Below are positions 1-5,654 of a DNA stretch of 7,181 nucleotides, in pieces (the first letter of the stretch is position 1; each line of letters begins with the position of its first letter). A program made the translations under genes and the position numbers. The notes beneath the pieces are model-generated. The model searched no databases and had not been told where the DNA came from. It saw only the letters and a program-made list of their open reading frames with translations. The DNA is from an uncultured Polyangiaceae bacterium. GTDB taxonomy: Bacteria; Myxococcota_A; Polyangia; Polyangiales; Houyiibacteriaceae. The stretch is taken from the NCBI GenBank assembly GCA_947258625.1, contig CAMYJN010000111.1:1-7181 (forward strand), read 5' to 3'.

Positions 1-72
1 CGAGCCTGGTTTGGTTCTAATTACACCGCCCCCACACGAGCGCCTACCCCCACCCGTAGTTCTAGTTCTACT

Positions 73-86
73 CTCACGCGAGTGAG
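73..86. repeat. Short hairpin with a third copy of the leader 10-mer
   Basis: CTCAC (73-77) and GTGAG (82-86) pair around a GCGA tetraloop. The 10-mer CGCGAGTGAG at 77-86 occurs again at 605-614 and, inverted, at 649-658, inside the two arms of the 29-bp inverted repeat. It lies beyond the decayed four-helix-bundle copy, so it could be a residue of the same leader or an edge of the same unit. A ten-base match alone is weak support. Confidence 0.3.
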
Positions 87-124
87 CAACGTGCCTGGCG
101 CGGCATTCGCTTTGCTCTGCCTTG

Positions 125-157
125 CCGGCGCTTTGCGCCGGGCTTCGCCCTTCGGGC
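125..157. repeat. Two adjacent GC-rich hairpins downstream of the four-helix-bundle gene
   Basis: CCGGCGC (125-131) pairs perfectly with GCGCCGG (135-141) over a TTT loop. GCCC (147-150) pairs with GGGC (154-157) over TTC. They lie about 105 to 140 bases past the stop of the minus-strand four-helix-bundle gene. Neither is followed by a T-run on either strand, so they are not typical intrinsic terminators; they could be 3' RNA structure or REP-like debris. The rest of 1-170 shows no gene, only C-rich low-complexity sequence near 26-56. Confidence 0.35.
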
Positions 158-172
158 TCGCGCTGCCGCCTG

Positions 173-265
173 CTGTCTTCGGGAGAGCAGCATAGGGCGA
201 ACCGCCTCGACGAGAGGCTCGACGAGGTGTGCGCCATCACTTGGTGTTTGGGCCGCAGGCTCTAG
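173..265 (+). pseudogene. Decayed C-terminal fragment of a four-helix-bundle (S23/IVS-like) gene
   Basis: Read on the plus strand in the frame ending at TAG 263-265, the segment gives ...LDEVCAITWCLGRRL and stop. This matches the C-terminus of the intact minus-strand gene next door, LDEVCAMSWRLSGR and stop. Over 27 bases (218-244 against the complement of 280-306) I count 21 identities, with differences mostly in third codon positions, which points to two once-functional protein copies rather than a recent copying event. Just upstream the frame reads LLSSGEQHRANRLDER, which fits the loop and start of the last helix in this family. Before about 173 the frame stays open back to a TGA at 83-85, but the residues are Leu/Cys/Arg-rich and I see no helix-bundle signature, so the first three helices appear lost or scrambled. 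The copy is tail to tail with the intact gene and their stops overlap in CTAG 262-265. Confidence 0.6.
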
Positions 266-588
266 CGGCCGGAGAGCCTCCACGACATCGCGCAAACCTC
301 ATCGAGCGCGATGTCCACCTTAGTGACCTTCGAGCTTGGAACGTAGCCGTAAGACACAGCGAGCTGAAGACCAGCCCGCACCTCTTTGGCCGAGCCGCAC
401 GCCGACGCAAATCGGGCTCTGGCCGTCCCCGCATCATTTCCATCGGCTTCGGCGATGTTGAGAACGACGCTGTTCATGGCTCGATGCATCTGGTCAAACA
501 ATGACCGATCGCGCTTCCGAACCACCGGAAGCACCTGTCGCAAGCCTCCCGCTGCCTGAAGCGCCCGTTGCTGAATGATGAGTCCCAT
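262..588 (-). CDS. Four-helix-bundle protein, S23/IVS-encoded (Avd-like) family
   Basis: A 108-residue protein, usual size for the family first found as ORFs in intervening sequences of 23S rRNA genes and related in fold to Avd of diversity-generating retroelements. Seen here: a first helix (about 4-24), then FDQMHRAMNSVVLNIAEADG (31-50), the family core with the RA..SV..NIAE pattern; then RFASACGSAKEVRAGLQLA (59-77), a GY turn (81-82), and a last helix LDEVCAMSWRL (95-105). I start it at ATG 588 because AGGAGAT lies 6 bases upstream and the core follows at once; an ATG at 681 would add 31 residues translated from the inverted repeat and looks wrong. The protein is basic and cytosolic, without signal peptide or membrane segment. 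Molecular role unknown; members assemble as pentamers and some bind nucleic acid or partner proteins. No 23S rRNA or reverse transcriptase is in view. It follows uvrD on the same strand after 272 bases. Confidence 0.8.
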   Translation of the reverse strand: MGLIIQQRALQAAGGLRQVLPVVRKRDRSLFDQMHRAMNSVVLNIAEADGNDAGTARARFASACGSAKEVRAGLQLAVSYGYVPSSKVTKVDIALDEVCAMSWRLSGR

Positions 589-590
589 GA

Positions 591-672
591 GTGATCTCCT
601 TTTTCGCGAGTGAGTGGGGTTCCCCGAAAGGGCGCCAGCCCGGCCCCACTCACTCGCGAAAAAGGAGATCAC
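591..672. repeat. Perfect 29-bp inverted repeat carrying a ribosome binding site in each arm
   Basis: Arm 591-619 (starts GTGATCTCCTTTTTCGCGAG) is exactly complementary to arm 644-672 (ends CGAAAAAGGAGATCAC), with a 24-base spacer 620-643 that itself holds CCC-GAAA-GGG (623-632). Complementarity stops abruptly at 590/673. Read outward, each arm gives AAAAAGGAGATCAC and then an ATG after 2 bases (minus strand, four-helix-bundle gene) or 1 base (plus strand, ATG 674). The unit is therefore a duplicated 5' leader in head-to-head orientation. In RNA the hairpin would bury the AGGAG. No T-run follows the stem on either strand, so I do not call it a terminator. Confidence 0.9.
594..600 (-). promoter_or_regulatory. 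Ribosome binding site of the four-helix-bundle gene, inside the inverted repeat
   Basis: On the minus strand AGGAGAT is followed by CACTC and ATG 588. This decides the start at 588 rather than at 681. It lies inside the left arm of the 29-bp inverted repeat, so any transcript entering from uvrD would pair it with ATCTCCT of the other arm. Confidence 0.65.
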
Positions 673-673
673 G

Positions 674-889
674 ATGACCAAGTGGAATCACACGATCGCT
701 GACGCTGACGCTGACGCTGACACTGACACTGGCACTGGCACTGGCACTGCCACTGACACTGACACTGACACTGACACTGACACTGACACTGACGCTGGCA
801 CTGGCACCGCCACTGGCACTGACACTGCCCCTGTCGCTGTCCCTGCCCCTGTCGCTGTCGCTAGCCCGGCTCCAAATACGAAGCGATGA
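674..889 (+). CDS. Possible small repeat-coded ORF (Asp/Thr/Gly/Ala dipeptides)
   Basis: ATG 674 has a good AAGGAG five to six bases upstream, supplied by the right arm of the inverted repeat. The frame gives MTKWNHTI followed by some 50 residues of alternating AD, TD, GT and AT, then APVAVPAPVAVASPAPNTKR and stop (71 residues). The strand and frame are open only because the hexamer repeat has no stop codon. The tail overlaps the last 29 bases of uvrD antisense. MTKWNH could be the start of a lost second gene that shared the leader. Expression is doubtful; it is listed because a start signal is really present. Confidence 0.2.
   Translation: MTKWNHTIADADADADTDTGTGTGTATDTDTDTDTDTDTDAGTGTATGTDTAPVAVPAPVAVASPAPNTKR
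698..862. repeat. Degenerate hexanucleotide tandem repeat (GACRCT type)
   Basis: About 27 six-base units on the plus strand: four GACGCT-like units, then GACACT, GGCACT and GCCACT variants (a run of six consecutive GACACT around 758-793), then GCCCCT, GTCGCT and GTCCCT units up to CGCTAG. The pattern NNC NCT is kept while bases at fixed positions vary in blocks, as expected of slippage with later block changes. It begins 26 bases after the inverted repeat and ends at the stop codon of uvrD (861-863 on the minus strand). Likely length-variable between strains. Confidence 0.9.
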
Positions 890-3038
890 TCGTGCGCGTC
901 CCCCAGCCTGCGAAACGCACCGACACGCGTGCCGGGGAGCCCTGCATCACCTCCCGCACCTCCCCTACCCCAAACTTCGGGTGCCGTACCTGCATGCCTC
1001 GCCGCAGCCCCTCGAGATCCGAGAGGTCCGATCCTTCGCTGTAGTCGATGTAGCTTTCGCTGGGCCCATGGTGGCGGTCCTCGGTCGCAGACGCGTGCGA
1101 CGGTGAGCTGGACCTTGCACCGATCCACTCGATATCCTCGCGAGGCAGCTCGGTCAGAAAGCGCGAGGGGATGCCAACGCGCTGCTGGCCGAAGATCCTT
1201 CGCACCGCGGCAAAGCTGAGCACGAGCCGCTGCTCCGCGCGCGTGAACGCGACGTAGGCGAGGCGCCGCTCCTCCTCGAGCTCCTCAGGATCTTCCCATG
1301 GATCGATCCCCTTGAAGGGAAACACTTGCTCTTCGAGGCCTGTGACCATCACGACCGGAAACTCCAAGCCTTTGGCGGCGTGCACCGTCATCAAGGTCAC
1401 CCGGTCGCCGCCGACCTGCTCGTCGGCGGAGGTCTGGAGCGTCACATTCTCGAGAAACTCGGCAAGCGTGCATTCGGGACGCTCGCGTTGGAACTCGTCC
1501 ATGGACGCCACGAGCTCCTGAATGTTTTGAAACCGCGCGTCCGCCTCGGGCGTGTCGTCGTGCTGAAGCATCTCGGCGTAGCCGCTTCGATGAACCAGCT
1601 CCGCGCCGATTTCACCGAGCGGCACTCCGGATGCAGCTGCATCTCGCAGACCCGCCATCAGACCACGGAAGGCGCCGAGACGCTTTCGTGCGGCGCTCCC
1701 GAACTGGGCCAGCGTTGCATCGTCGTCGAGCAGGTCGGTCAGGCCCTGTCCATATTGCGCCGCCAAATCGAGAAGGCGCGTAATGGTGCTCTTTCCAATC
1801 CTCCTCGGCGGCGTGTTGATGATCCGAAGCAAGCTCATGTCGTCTGCGGGGTTGGTCATCACGCGGAGGTACGCGAGCAGGTCTTTTACCTCGGCGCGAT
1901 CGTAAAAGCGCATTCCACCGACGATGCGGTAGCCGATGTTGGCGCTTCGGAGCGACTCTTCGATCACTCGCGACTGCGCGTGCGTTCGATAGAAGACCGC
2001 GACGTCCGATAACCGATGCCCTTGAGTAGAAAGCTCACGGATGCCGCGAAGCACGAGCCGCGCCTCGTCACGCTCGTCCATGGTGCGCACGACCAGAATG
2101 GCATCGCCCTCGGGATTGTCGGTCCAGAGCTCTTTGGGCTCGCGGTCGGTGTTCCGTGCGATCACCGCGTTGGCCGCGCGCAGGATGCGCTGGGTCGAGC
2201 GATAGTTCTGCTCGAGCTTGACCAGCGTCGCATCGGGAAACGAAGCTCGAAAGTCGAGAATGTTCCGGCGGTCGGCGCCTCGCCAGCGGTAGATGCTCTG
2301 ATCGTCGTCTCCCACAACGCAGAGGTTGCGGTGCCCCTCCGAAAGCAAGCGAACGAGCCGGAACTGCGCGTGATTGGTGTCCTGAAATTCGTCGACGAGA
2401 ACGTGCGAGAACCGGCCGACCACTGCCTCGCGAAACGCCTGGTCCGATTCGAGCGCGCGCACTGTGCGGTAGATCAAATCGCCAAAGTCGAGCGCGTTGG
2501 ACAGTCGAAGCCGCTCTTCGTAGGTGGTGTAGACGCGGCGAACGACCTCCGACCATGCGTCGAGGGTTTCGACCTCGTCCGGCCCCTGGACCTCTTGCTT
2601 CGCACGGTTGATGCGGCCCGCTATCGCCTTGGGCTGATAGCGCTTCTCGTCGAGTCCCAGATCACGAAGGACACGCTTGACCAGAGCCTGTTGATCCTGG
2701 TCATCGTAGATCGTGAAATCCTTGCTGACGCCGGCGCTCTCTCCGTGTCGCCGGAGCAGCCGGGCGCAGGTCGCGTGAAACGTGCCAACTTGAACCGCCG
2801 CGCCCTGCTCACCAAGCAGGTTCAAAAGGCGCTCGCGCATTTCGCCCGCAGCTTTGTTGGTGAAAGTGACCGCGAGGATCCTCCACGGCGCCACGTCGTG
2901 CGCGGCGATGAGTTGGGCAACGCGAAACGTGATGACGCGGGTCTTGCCACTTCCGGCGCCCGCAAAGACCACGAGCGGTCCCCCCTCGTGAATGACTGCC
3001 TCGCGCTGACGGGAATTCAGAGAGCTGAGCTCCAGCAC
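861..3038 (-). CDS. uvrD: UvrD/PcrA-type ATP-dependent DNA helicase (SF1A)
   Basis: A 725-residue 3'-5' helicase of the UvrD/PcrA/Rep family, acting in nucleotide excision and mismatch repair and in clearing RecA or RNA polymerase from DNA. Visible in order: Q motif LNSRQREAV (7-15), Walker A GAGSGKT (27-33), motif Ia AVTFTNKAAGEM (56-67), Walker B DEFQD (216-220), motif III GDDDQSIYRWRG (243-254), motif IV LEQNYRST (275-282), motif V TVHAAKGLEF (551-560), motif VI YVAFTRAEQRL (595-605) with the arginine finger. The last 45 or so residues (from G677, VRHPKFGVGEV) match the Tudor-like module that contacts RNA polymerase in PcrA/UvrD, so it is full length and not Rep. Start is GTG 3038: an in-frame TAG lies only nine bases upstream and the Q motif follows at once; the RBS is weak. 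Divergent from the sigma operon. UvrD versus PcrA naming cannot be settled here. Confidence 0.95.
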   Translation of the reverse strand: MLELSSLNSRQREAVIHEGGPLVVFAGAGSGKTRVITFRVAQLIAAHDVAPWRILAVTFTNKAAGEMRERLLNLLGEQGAAVQVGTFHATCARLLRRHGESAGVSKDFTIYDDQDQQALVKRVLRDLGLDEKRYQPKAIAGRINRAKQEVQGPDEVETLDAWSEVVRRVYTTYEERLRLSNALDFGDLIYRTVRALESDQAFREAVVGRFSHVLVDEFQDTNHAQFRLVRLLSEGHRNLCVVGDDDQSIYRWRGADRRNILDFRASFPDATLVKLEQNYRSTQRILRAANAVIARNTDREPKELWTDNPEGDAILVVRTMDERDEARLVLRGIRELSTQGHRLSDVAVFYRTHAQSRVIEESLRSANIGYRIVGGMRFYDRAEVKDLLAYLRVMTNPADDMSLLRIINTPPRRIGKSTITRLLDLAAQYGQGLTDLLDDDATLAQFGSAARKRLGAFRGLMAGLRDAAASGVPLGEIGAELVHRSGYAEMLQHDDTPEADARFQNIQELVASMDEFQRERPECTLAEFLENVTLQTSADEQVGGDRVTLMTVHAAKGLEFPVVMVTGLEEQVFPFKGIDPWEDPEELEEERRLAYVAFTRAEQRLVLSFAAVRRIFGQQRVGIPSRFLTELPREDIEWIGARSSSPSHASATEDRHHGPSESYIDYSEGSDLSDLEGLRRGMQVRHPKFGVGEVREVMQGSPARVSVRFAGWGTRTIIASYLEPG

Positions 3039-3195
3039 CCGCGAAACCTAGCTGCATGCCTCTGGAAAACCAGCTAAAAACCGGGATTCCAAGGATGGTT
3101 CGGGGTCGAAAGCTGGCCTTCCCATCGTTTTGCGCGTAAAGATCCACGGCAGGTCGCGACGGCGACTAACCCCTTGAAAACGTCGAGGATCTTGG
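3039..3195. promoter_or_regulatory. Divergent intergenic region between uvrD and the sigma-factor operon
   Basis: 157 bases that must hold the promoters for both directions. I found no convincing -35/-10 pair. TAAAGAT (3137-3143) on the plus strand is a possible -10 but its -35 partner is poor, and TTGAAA (3174-3179) is too close to the start. A small palindrome CTGG-AAAA-CCAG sits at 3062-3073, 24 to 35 bases upstream of the uvrD start, a position where an operator could act. No classical ECF GGAAC box was seen. Confidence 0.4.
3185..3190 (+). promoter_or_regulatory. Ribosome binding site of the ECF sigma gene
   Basis: GAGGAT five bases before GTG 3196 supports the GTG start rather than an internal ATG. 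Confidence 0.55.
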
Positions 3196-3855
3196 GTGAA
3201 TCAACCGCTGTCCAATGCGTCCAAAACCAAGGAGGTCCCAACCGGTTCCTCCGCAAAGGGCGATCATGACCTGGTACAACGGGTACAAGCAGGAGATACG
3301 GCCGCTTTTCGAGCGCTTTTCGACAAGTTTCATCGACGCGCGTTCGCGGTGGCCATGGGTGTCGTCAAGAACGAGGATGACGCCTTGGATGCCGTTCAAG
3401 AGGCGTTCGTCAAGGTACACAAGAACATCCACAAGTTTGAAGGGAGCTCGAGCTTCTACACCTGGCTCTATCGCATCGTCATGAATGTCTCCATCGACCA
3501 CGTCAGGCGCACCAGCAGGAGAAGGAACCTGGATTTCGACGAGCGCGCCCTGCACGAGGAGAGTGAGGTCGCCGGGGACGGAGCGCTGGTACCGAGCGTG
3601 ACCAATGCCAACCCCGGCAAGGCAGCACTGCGCCGCGAGCTCGGCGGCGCGATCCAAGCCGCTCTGCAGGAGTTGCCGGAGCACCACCGCGCGGTAATCA
3701 TCCTTCGAGAAATCGAGGGCATGAGCTACGAGGAGATGGCCGAAGCGCTGGAAGTTCCCAAGGGCACCGTCATGAGCCGCTTGTTTCACGCCAGAAAGAA
3801 GATGCAGGCCGCGCTGGCGCCTTATCTTTCGGGAGAGGCCGTTTCCGAGGACTAG
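3196..3855 (+). CDS. ECF (sigma-70 family, RpoE-like) RNA polymerase sigma factor
   Basis: 219 residues, two-domain ECF sigma factor. Region 2 spans about 24-105: DLVQRVQAGDTAAFRALFDKF, then DALDAVQEAFVKV (62-74, core binding) and FYTWLYRIVMNVSIDHVRR (87-105, -10 recognition). After an acidic linker (112-145) comes region 4 at about 154-207: LPEHHRAVIILREIEGMSYE and MAEALEVPKGTVMSRLFHAR, the helix-turn-helix that reads the -35. The family redirects RNA polymerase to stress or envelope promoters and is held inactive by an anti-sigma factor, usually the next gene, as here (2 bases later). GTG start with GAGGAT upstream. The first 20 residues are polar and not conserved. There is no extra C-terminal domain. 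Which ECF group it belongs to cannot be told by eye. Confidence 0.93.
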   Translation: MNQPLSNASKTKEVPTGSSAKGDHDLVQRVQAGDTAAFRALFDKFHRRAFAVAMGVVKNEDDALDAVQEAFVKVHKNIHKFEGSSSFYTWLYRIVMNVSIDHVRRTSRRRNLDFDERALHEESEVAGDGALVPSVTNANPGKAALRRELGGAIQAALQELPEHHRAVIILREIEGMSYEEMAEALEVPKGTVMSRLFHARKKMQAALAPYLSGEAVSED

Positions 3856-3857
3856 TC

Positions 3858-4391
3858 ATGGAGAGCGCAAAGATAGAGGACGAGAAGCTTCAGATGTTCT
3901 TCGACGGAGAGCTTGCTCCGGAAGATGAGGCCGCGGTGCGCCGTAGCCTCGAAGCCTCGCCCGAAGGTTCCGCCCAGCTGCGCGAATGGGAGCAACTTCG
4001 CGTTGCCATGAAAAGCGTTTCGGCCGACTGGGCCGGGCAGATAGACTCTGATGCGCTCTTCGCCCGGATCGAGGCCGACCTGAACGCGCCGGTCATCCGG
4101 ATCGATCGCCCGGTGCCGCAGCCTGCCTTCCGCGAGGTTCCCGGCGGTCGAGAGCGCCGTGTCTGGGGCGCAGCGGCCATTGGATTTGCGGCCGCGGCGG
4201 CGATCTTCTTGGCGGTGATCGCCTCTCCGGGGGGCGCCCCCCAGGAAGGATCTCCGGGCGTCGCACGTGGGTCCGAGGTGCTCGAAGTCGATTTCGGGGC
4301 GAACACCGGGACGATCTTCGAGGTCGAGGGTGGCGCAGGGGAATCTTTGGCTGTGGTTTGGATCGATGACGAAGAGGTAGGACTTCCATGA
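3858..4391 (+). CDS. Single-pass membrane anti-sigma factor-like protein
   Basis: 177 residues. The N-terminus (6-55) reads EDEKLQMFFDGELAPEDEAA and continues through a charged helix ending EWEQLR, the layout of the anti-sigma domain that clamps ECF sigma factors. A single hydrophobic segment follows (about 102-122, VWGAAAIGFAAAAAIFLAVI), preceded by RERR, so N-in/C-out. The outer part (123-177) is short, with a VLEVDFGANTGTIFEVEG stretch and AVVWIDDEE. There is no cysteine in the whole protein, so the HxxxCxxC zinc site of ZAS anti-sigma factors is absent and release by thiol oxidation is unlikely; proteolysis or ligand sensing outside the membrane is more likely. ATG 3858 has GAGG at 3847-3850, within the end of the sigma gene. 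Function is inferred from position and topology; no enzymatic motif is visible. Confidence 0.75.
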   Translation: MESAKIEDEKLQMFFDGELAPEDEAAVRRSLEASPEGSAQLREWEQLRVAMKSVSADWAGQIDSDALFARIEADLNAPVIRIDRPVPQPAFREVPGGRERRVWGAAAIGFAAAAAIFLAVIASPGGAPQEGSPGVARGSEVLEVDFGANTGTIFEVEGGAGESLAVVWIDDEEVGLP

Positions 4392-4891
4392 CGCTCATTC
4401 GACATTTGCTGCTGTTCGGTGTCCTGCTCGGCGCTTCGACGGCTTCCGCACAAGGCAGCTCCTTAGCGCGGTCGGACCGAGCGGCGACCATCTCGAAGGT
4501 GCCCGCTGAAGTGCTGGTCGTTCTGGCCAAAGAAGAGCCAGGCGAAATCGACCCGCAGTTGAAGAAGCTGACCGCGCTGCGCAGGCCTCCGTTCAATTCC
4601 TTCCGCTCGATGCAGATCTTGTCGCGGCCCAAGCTGACGCTCACTCCCGGAAAAGACGCGCTGGTTTCGTTGCCGAACGGTAGGAGGGTGAAACTCACCC
4701 TGCTTCGGGTCATGCCCGATGGACGCTACAAAGTGAAAGCCGCCATCAACCGGCCCGGCAAGTCGGACTATCTGCCGCTCTTGCAGGTCGTGGCCTCCGC
4801 GGGCGATCCATTTTTCGTCGCAGGGCAGACCTATCAGGGCGGGACGCTGGTCGTTGGCGTCATCGTCGACCCGAAGAAGACCACCCAATAG
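4388..4891 (+). CDS. Secreted/periplasmic protein of unknown function
   Basis: 167 residues. Starts within the stop of the anti-sigma gene (ATGA overlap at 4388-4391), so it is translationally coupled to it. The N-terminus MTLIRHLLLFGVLLGASTAS followed by AQ is a clear Sec signal peptide with predicted cleavage after Ala21; no lipobox cysteine. The mature part has VPAEVLVVLAKEEPGEIDPQ then LKKLTALRRPPFNSFRSMQI, followed by a strand-rich C-terminal half: LTLTPGKDALVSLPNGRRVK, LPLLQVVASAGDPFFVAGQT and YQGGTLVVGVIVD. No catalytic motif or cysteine pair is seen. I do not recognise a named family. Its place in the operon suggests it is exported and may meet the outer part of the anti-sigma protein, as a sensor partner or as a target of the regulon. 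Confidence 0.8.
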   Translation: MTLIRHLLLFGVLLGASTASAQGSSLARSDRAATISKVPAEVLVVLAKEEPGEIDPQLKKLTALRRPPFNSFRSMQILSRPKLTLTPGKDALVSLPNGRRVKLTLLRVMPDGRYKVKAAINRPGKSDYLPLLQVVASAGDPFFVAGQTYQGGTLVVGVIVDPKKTTQ

Positions 4892-5584
4892 GTGCGTGCA
4901 GACGATCTAGACCTGATTGAGATCGAGGGGCCTCCACCGCTCGACCGACCGGCGGATTTGGTCATCGACGCCCTGTCGCCGGTCGTCACGGCCGAGCGTC
5001 TTCAGCGGATCTCCGATGTCGTTCGCGCTCGCACGGACGACCTGGTTCTGGTGCTCGACCGAGTTTCCGACCCGCACAACTCGAGCGCGGTACTGCGAAG
5101 CGCGGATGCGTTTGGCCTCCAGACGGTCCATGTGATCGTCGGCGAGCACGGGTTCAAGGCGTCCAGAGGAGTTTCGAAGGGCACGCAGCGCTGGCTGGAC
5201 GTCATCCGATACCAGAGCGCCGGAGCCTGTGCGCGGCGCCTGAAGCGAGACGGCTATTCGATCTACGTCGCGGCCATGGGAGGTGACACCCAATTGGACG
5301 ACCTACGCGCGATGGAGCGATTGGCGGTGGTGTTTGGGAACGAGCACCGCGGGGTGTCCGAAGAGATGCGAGCTCTGGCGGATGGGACGTTTTCAATTCC
5401 GATGCGGGGCTTCGTCGAAAGCCTCAATATTTCGGTCGCAGCCGCGATCACGATGCAGACACTTGCTCGAGACGGCCGAAGCGCCCTGCCCGCGGCTCGA
5501 CAACGGGAGCTCGAGGCTAGATTCCTTATGAATTCCGTGAAGAACGCGGACCAAATCATCGACAAATTTCACGGGAATGATTGA
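4892..5584 (+). CDS. trmH: TrmH-family tRNA (guanosine-2'-O-)-methyltransferase (SpoU class)
   Basis: 230 residues, close to E. coli TrmH (229). It would transfer a methyl from S-adenosylmethionine to the 2'-OH of G18 in the tRNA D-loop. SPOUT motif 1: LVLDRVSDPHNSSAVLRSAD (53-72) with the Asn63 and Arg69 positions. Motif 2: VVFGNEHRGVSEE (146-158). Motif 3: IPMRGFVESLNISVAAAITM (169-188), the knot with Asn179 and Ser181. The C-terminal helix RFLMNSVKNADQIIDKF fits TrmH rather than the RlmB branch, which instead has an N-terminal L30e-like domain missing here. GTG 4892 directly abuts the TAG of the gene before (zero spacing), so it is probably translated by coupling. The first 30 residues are an acidic extension compared with E. 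coli TrmH; no later in-frame start suits better. The tRNA target, and so the symbol, rests on family resemblance. Confidence 0.88.
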   Translation: MRADDLDLIEIEGPPPLDRPADLVIDALSPVVTAERLQRISDVVRARTDDLVLVLDRVSDPHNSSAVLRSADAFGLQTVHVIVGEHGFKASRGVSKGTQRWLDVIRYQSAGACARRLKRDGYSIYVAAMGGDTQLDDLRAMERLAVVFGNEHRGVSEEMRALADGTFSIPMRGFVESLNISVAAAITMQTLARDGRSALPAARQRELEARFLMNSVKNADQIIDKFHGND

Positions 5585-5654
5585 GCAGCCCCGACTGTCG
5601 TGAATTAGGGGAGAAGGCGCCAAGCAGGGGATGCTATAGGCGCCGGCGGACCAG

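Noticed and set aside
591..672. Intrinsic transcription terminator at the inverted repeat
   Set aside because: The stem is strong but no T-run follows on either strand; TCATG and GATGACC come directly after, and the arms match start-site leaders.
614..673. Upstream ATG 614 that would extend the plus-strand repeat ORF
   Set aside because: It lies within the inverted repeat, has no ribosome binding site, and its residues are only a translation of the repeat; ATG 674 is the start with a real RBS.
262..862. Diversity-generating retroelement, suggested by the Avd-like fold
   Set aside because: There is no reverse transcriptase, no template/variable repeat pair with adenine-directed changes and no C-type lectin target in the window; the tandem repeat is simple hexamer slippage.
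698..862. CRISPR-like array
   Set aside because: The six-base units are contiguous and there are no spacers.
688..1128. Minus-strand open frame with long Val-Ser-Val-Pro alternation
   Set aside because: It is the hexamer repeat plus an out-of-frame part of uvrD; the helicase frame covers the same bases with clear motifs.
2016..3077. Long plus-strand open frame (353 codons) opposite uvrD
   Set aside because: It is antisense to the helicase core motifs and shows no domain of its own; long antisense frames are common at high GC.
5585..5654. Terminator or sigma-70 promoter between trmH and the PBP gene
   Set aside because: CCCC and GGGG could pair over a 16-base loop but the stem is too short and lacks a T-run; TTGAGC at 5581 has no acceptable -10 at the right distance.
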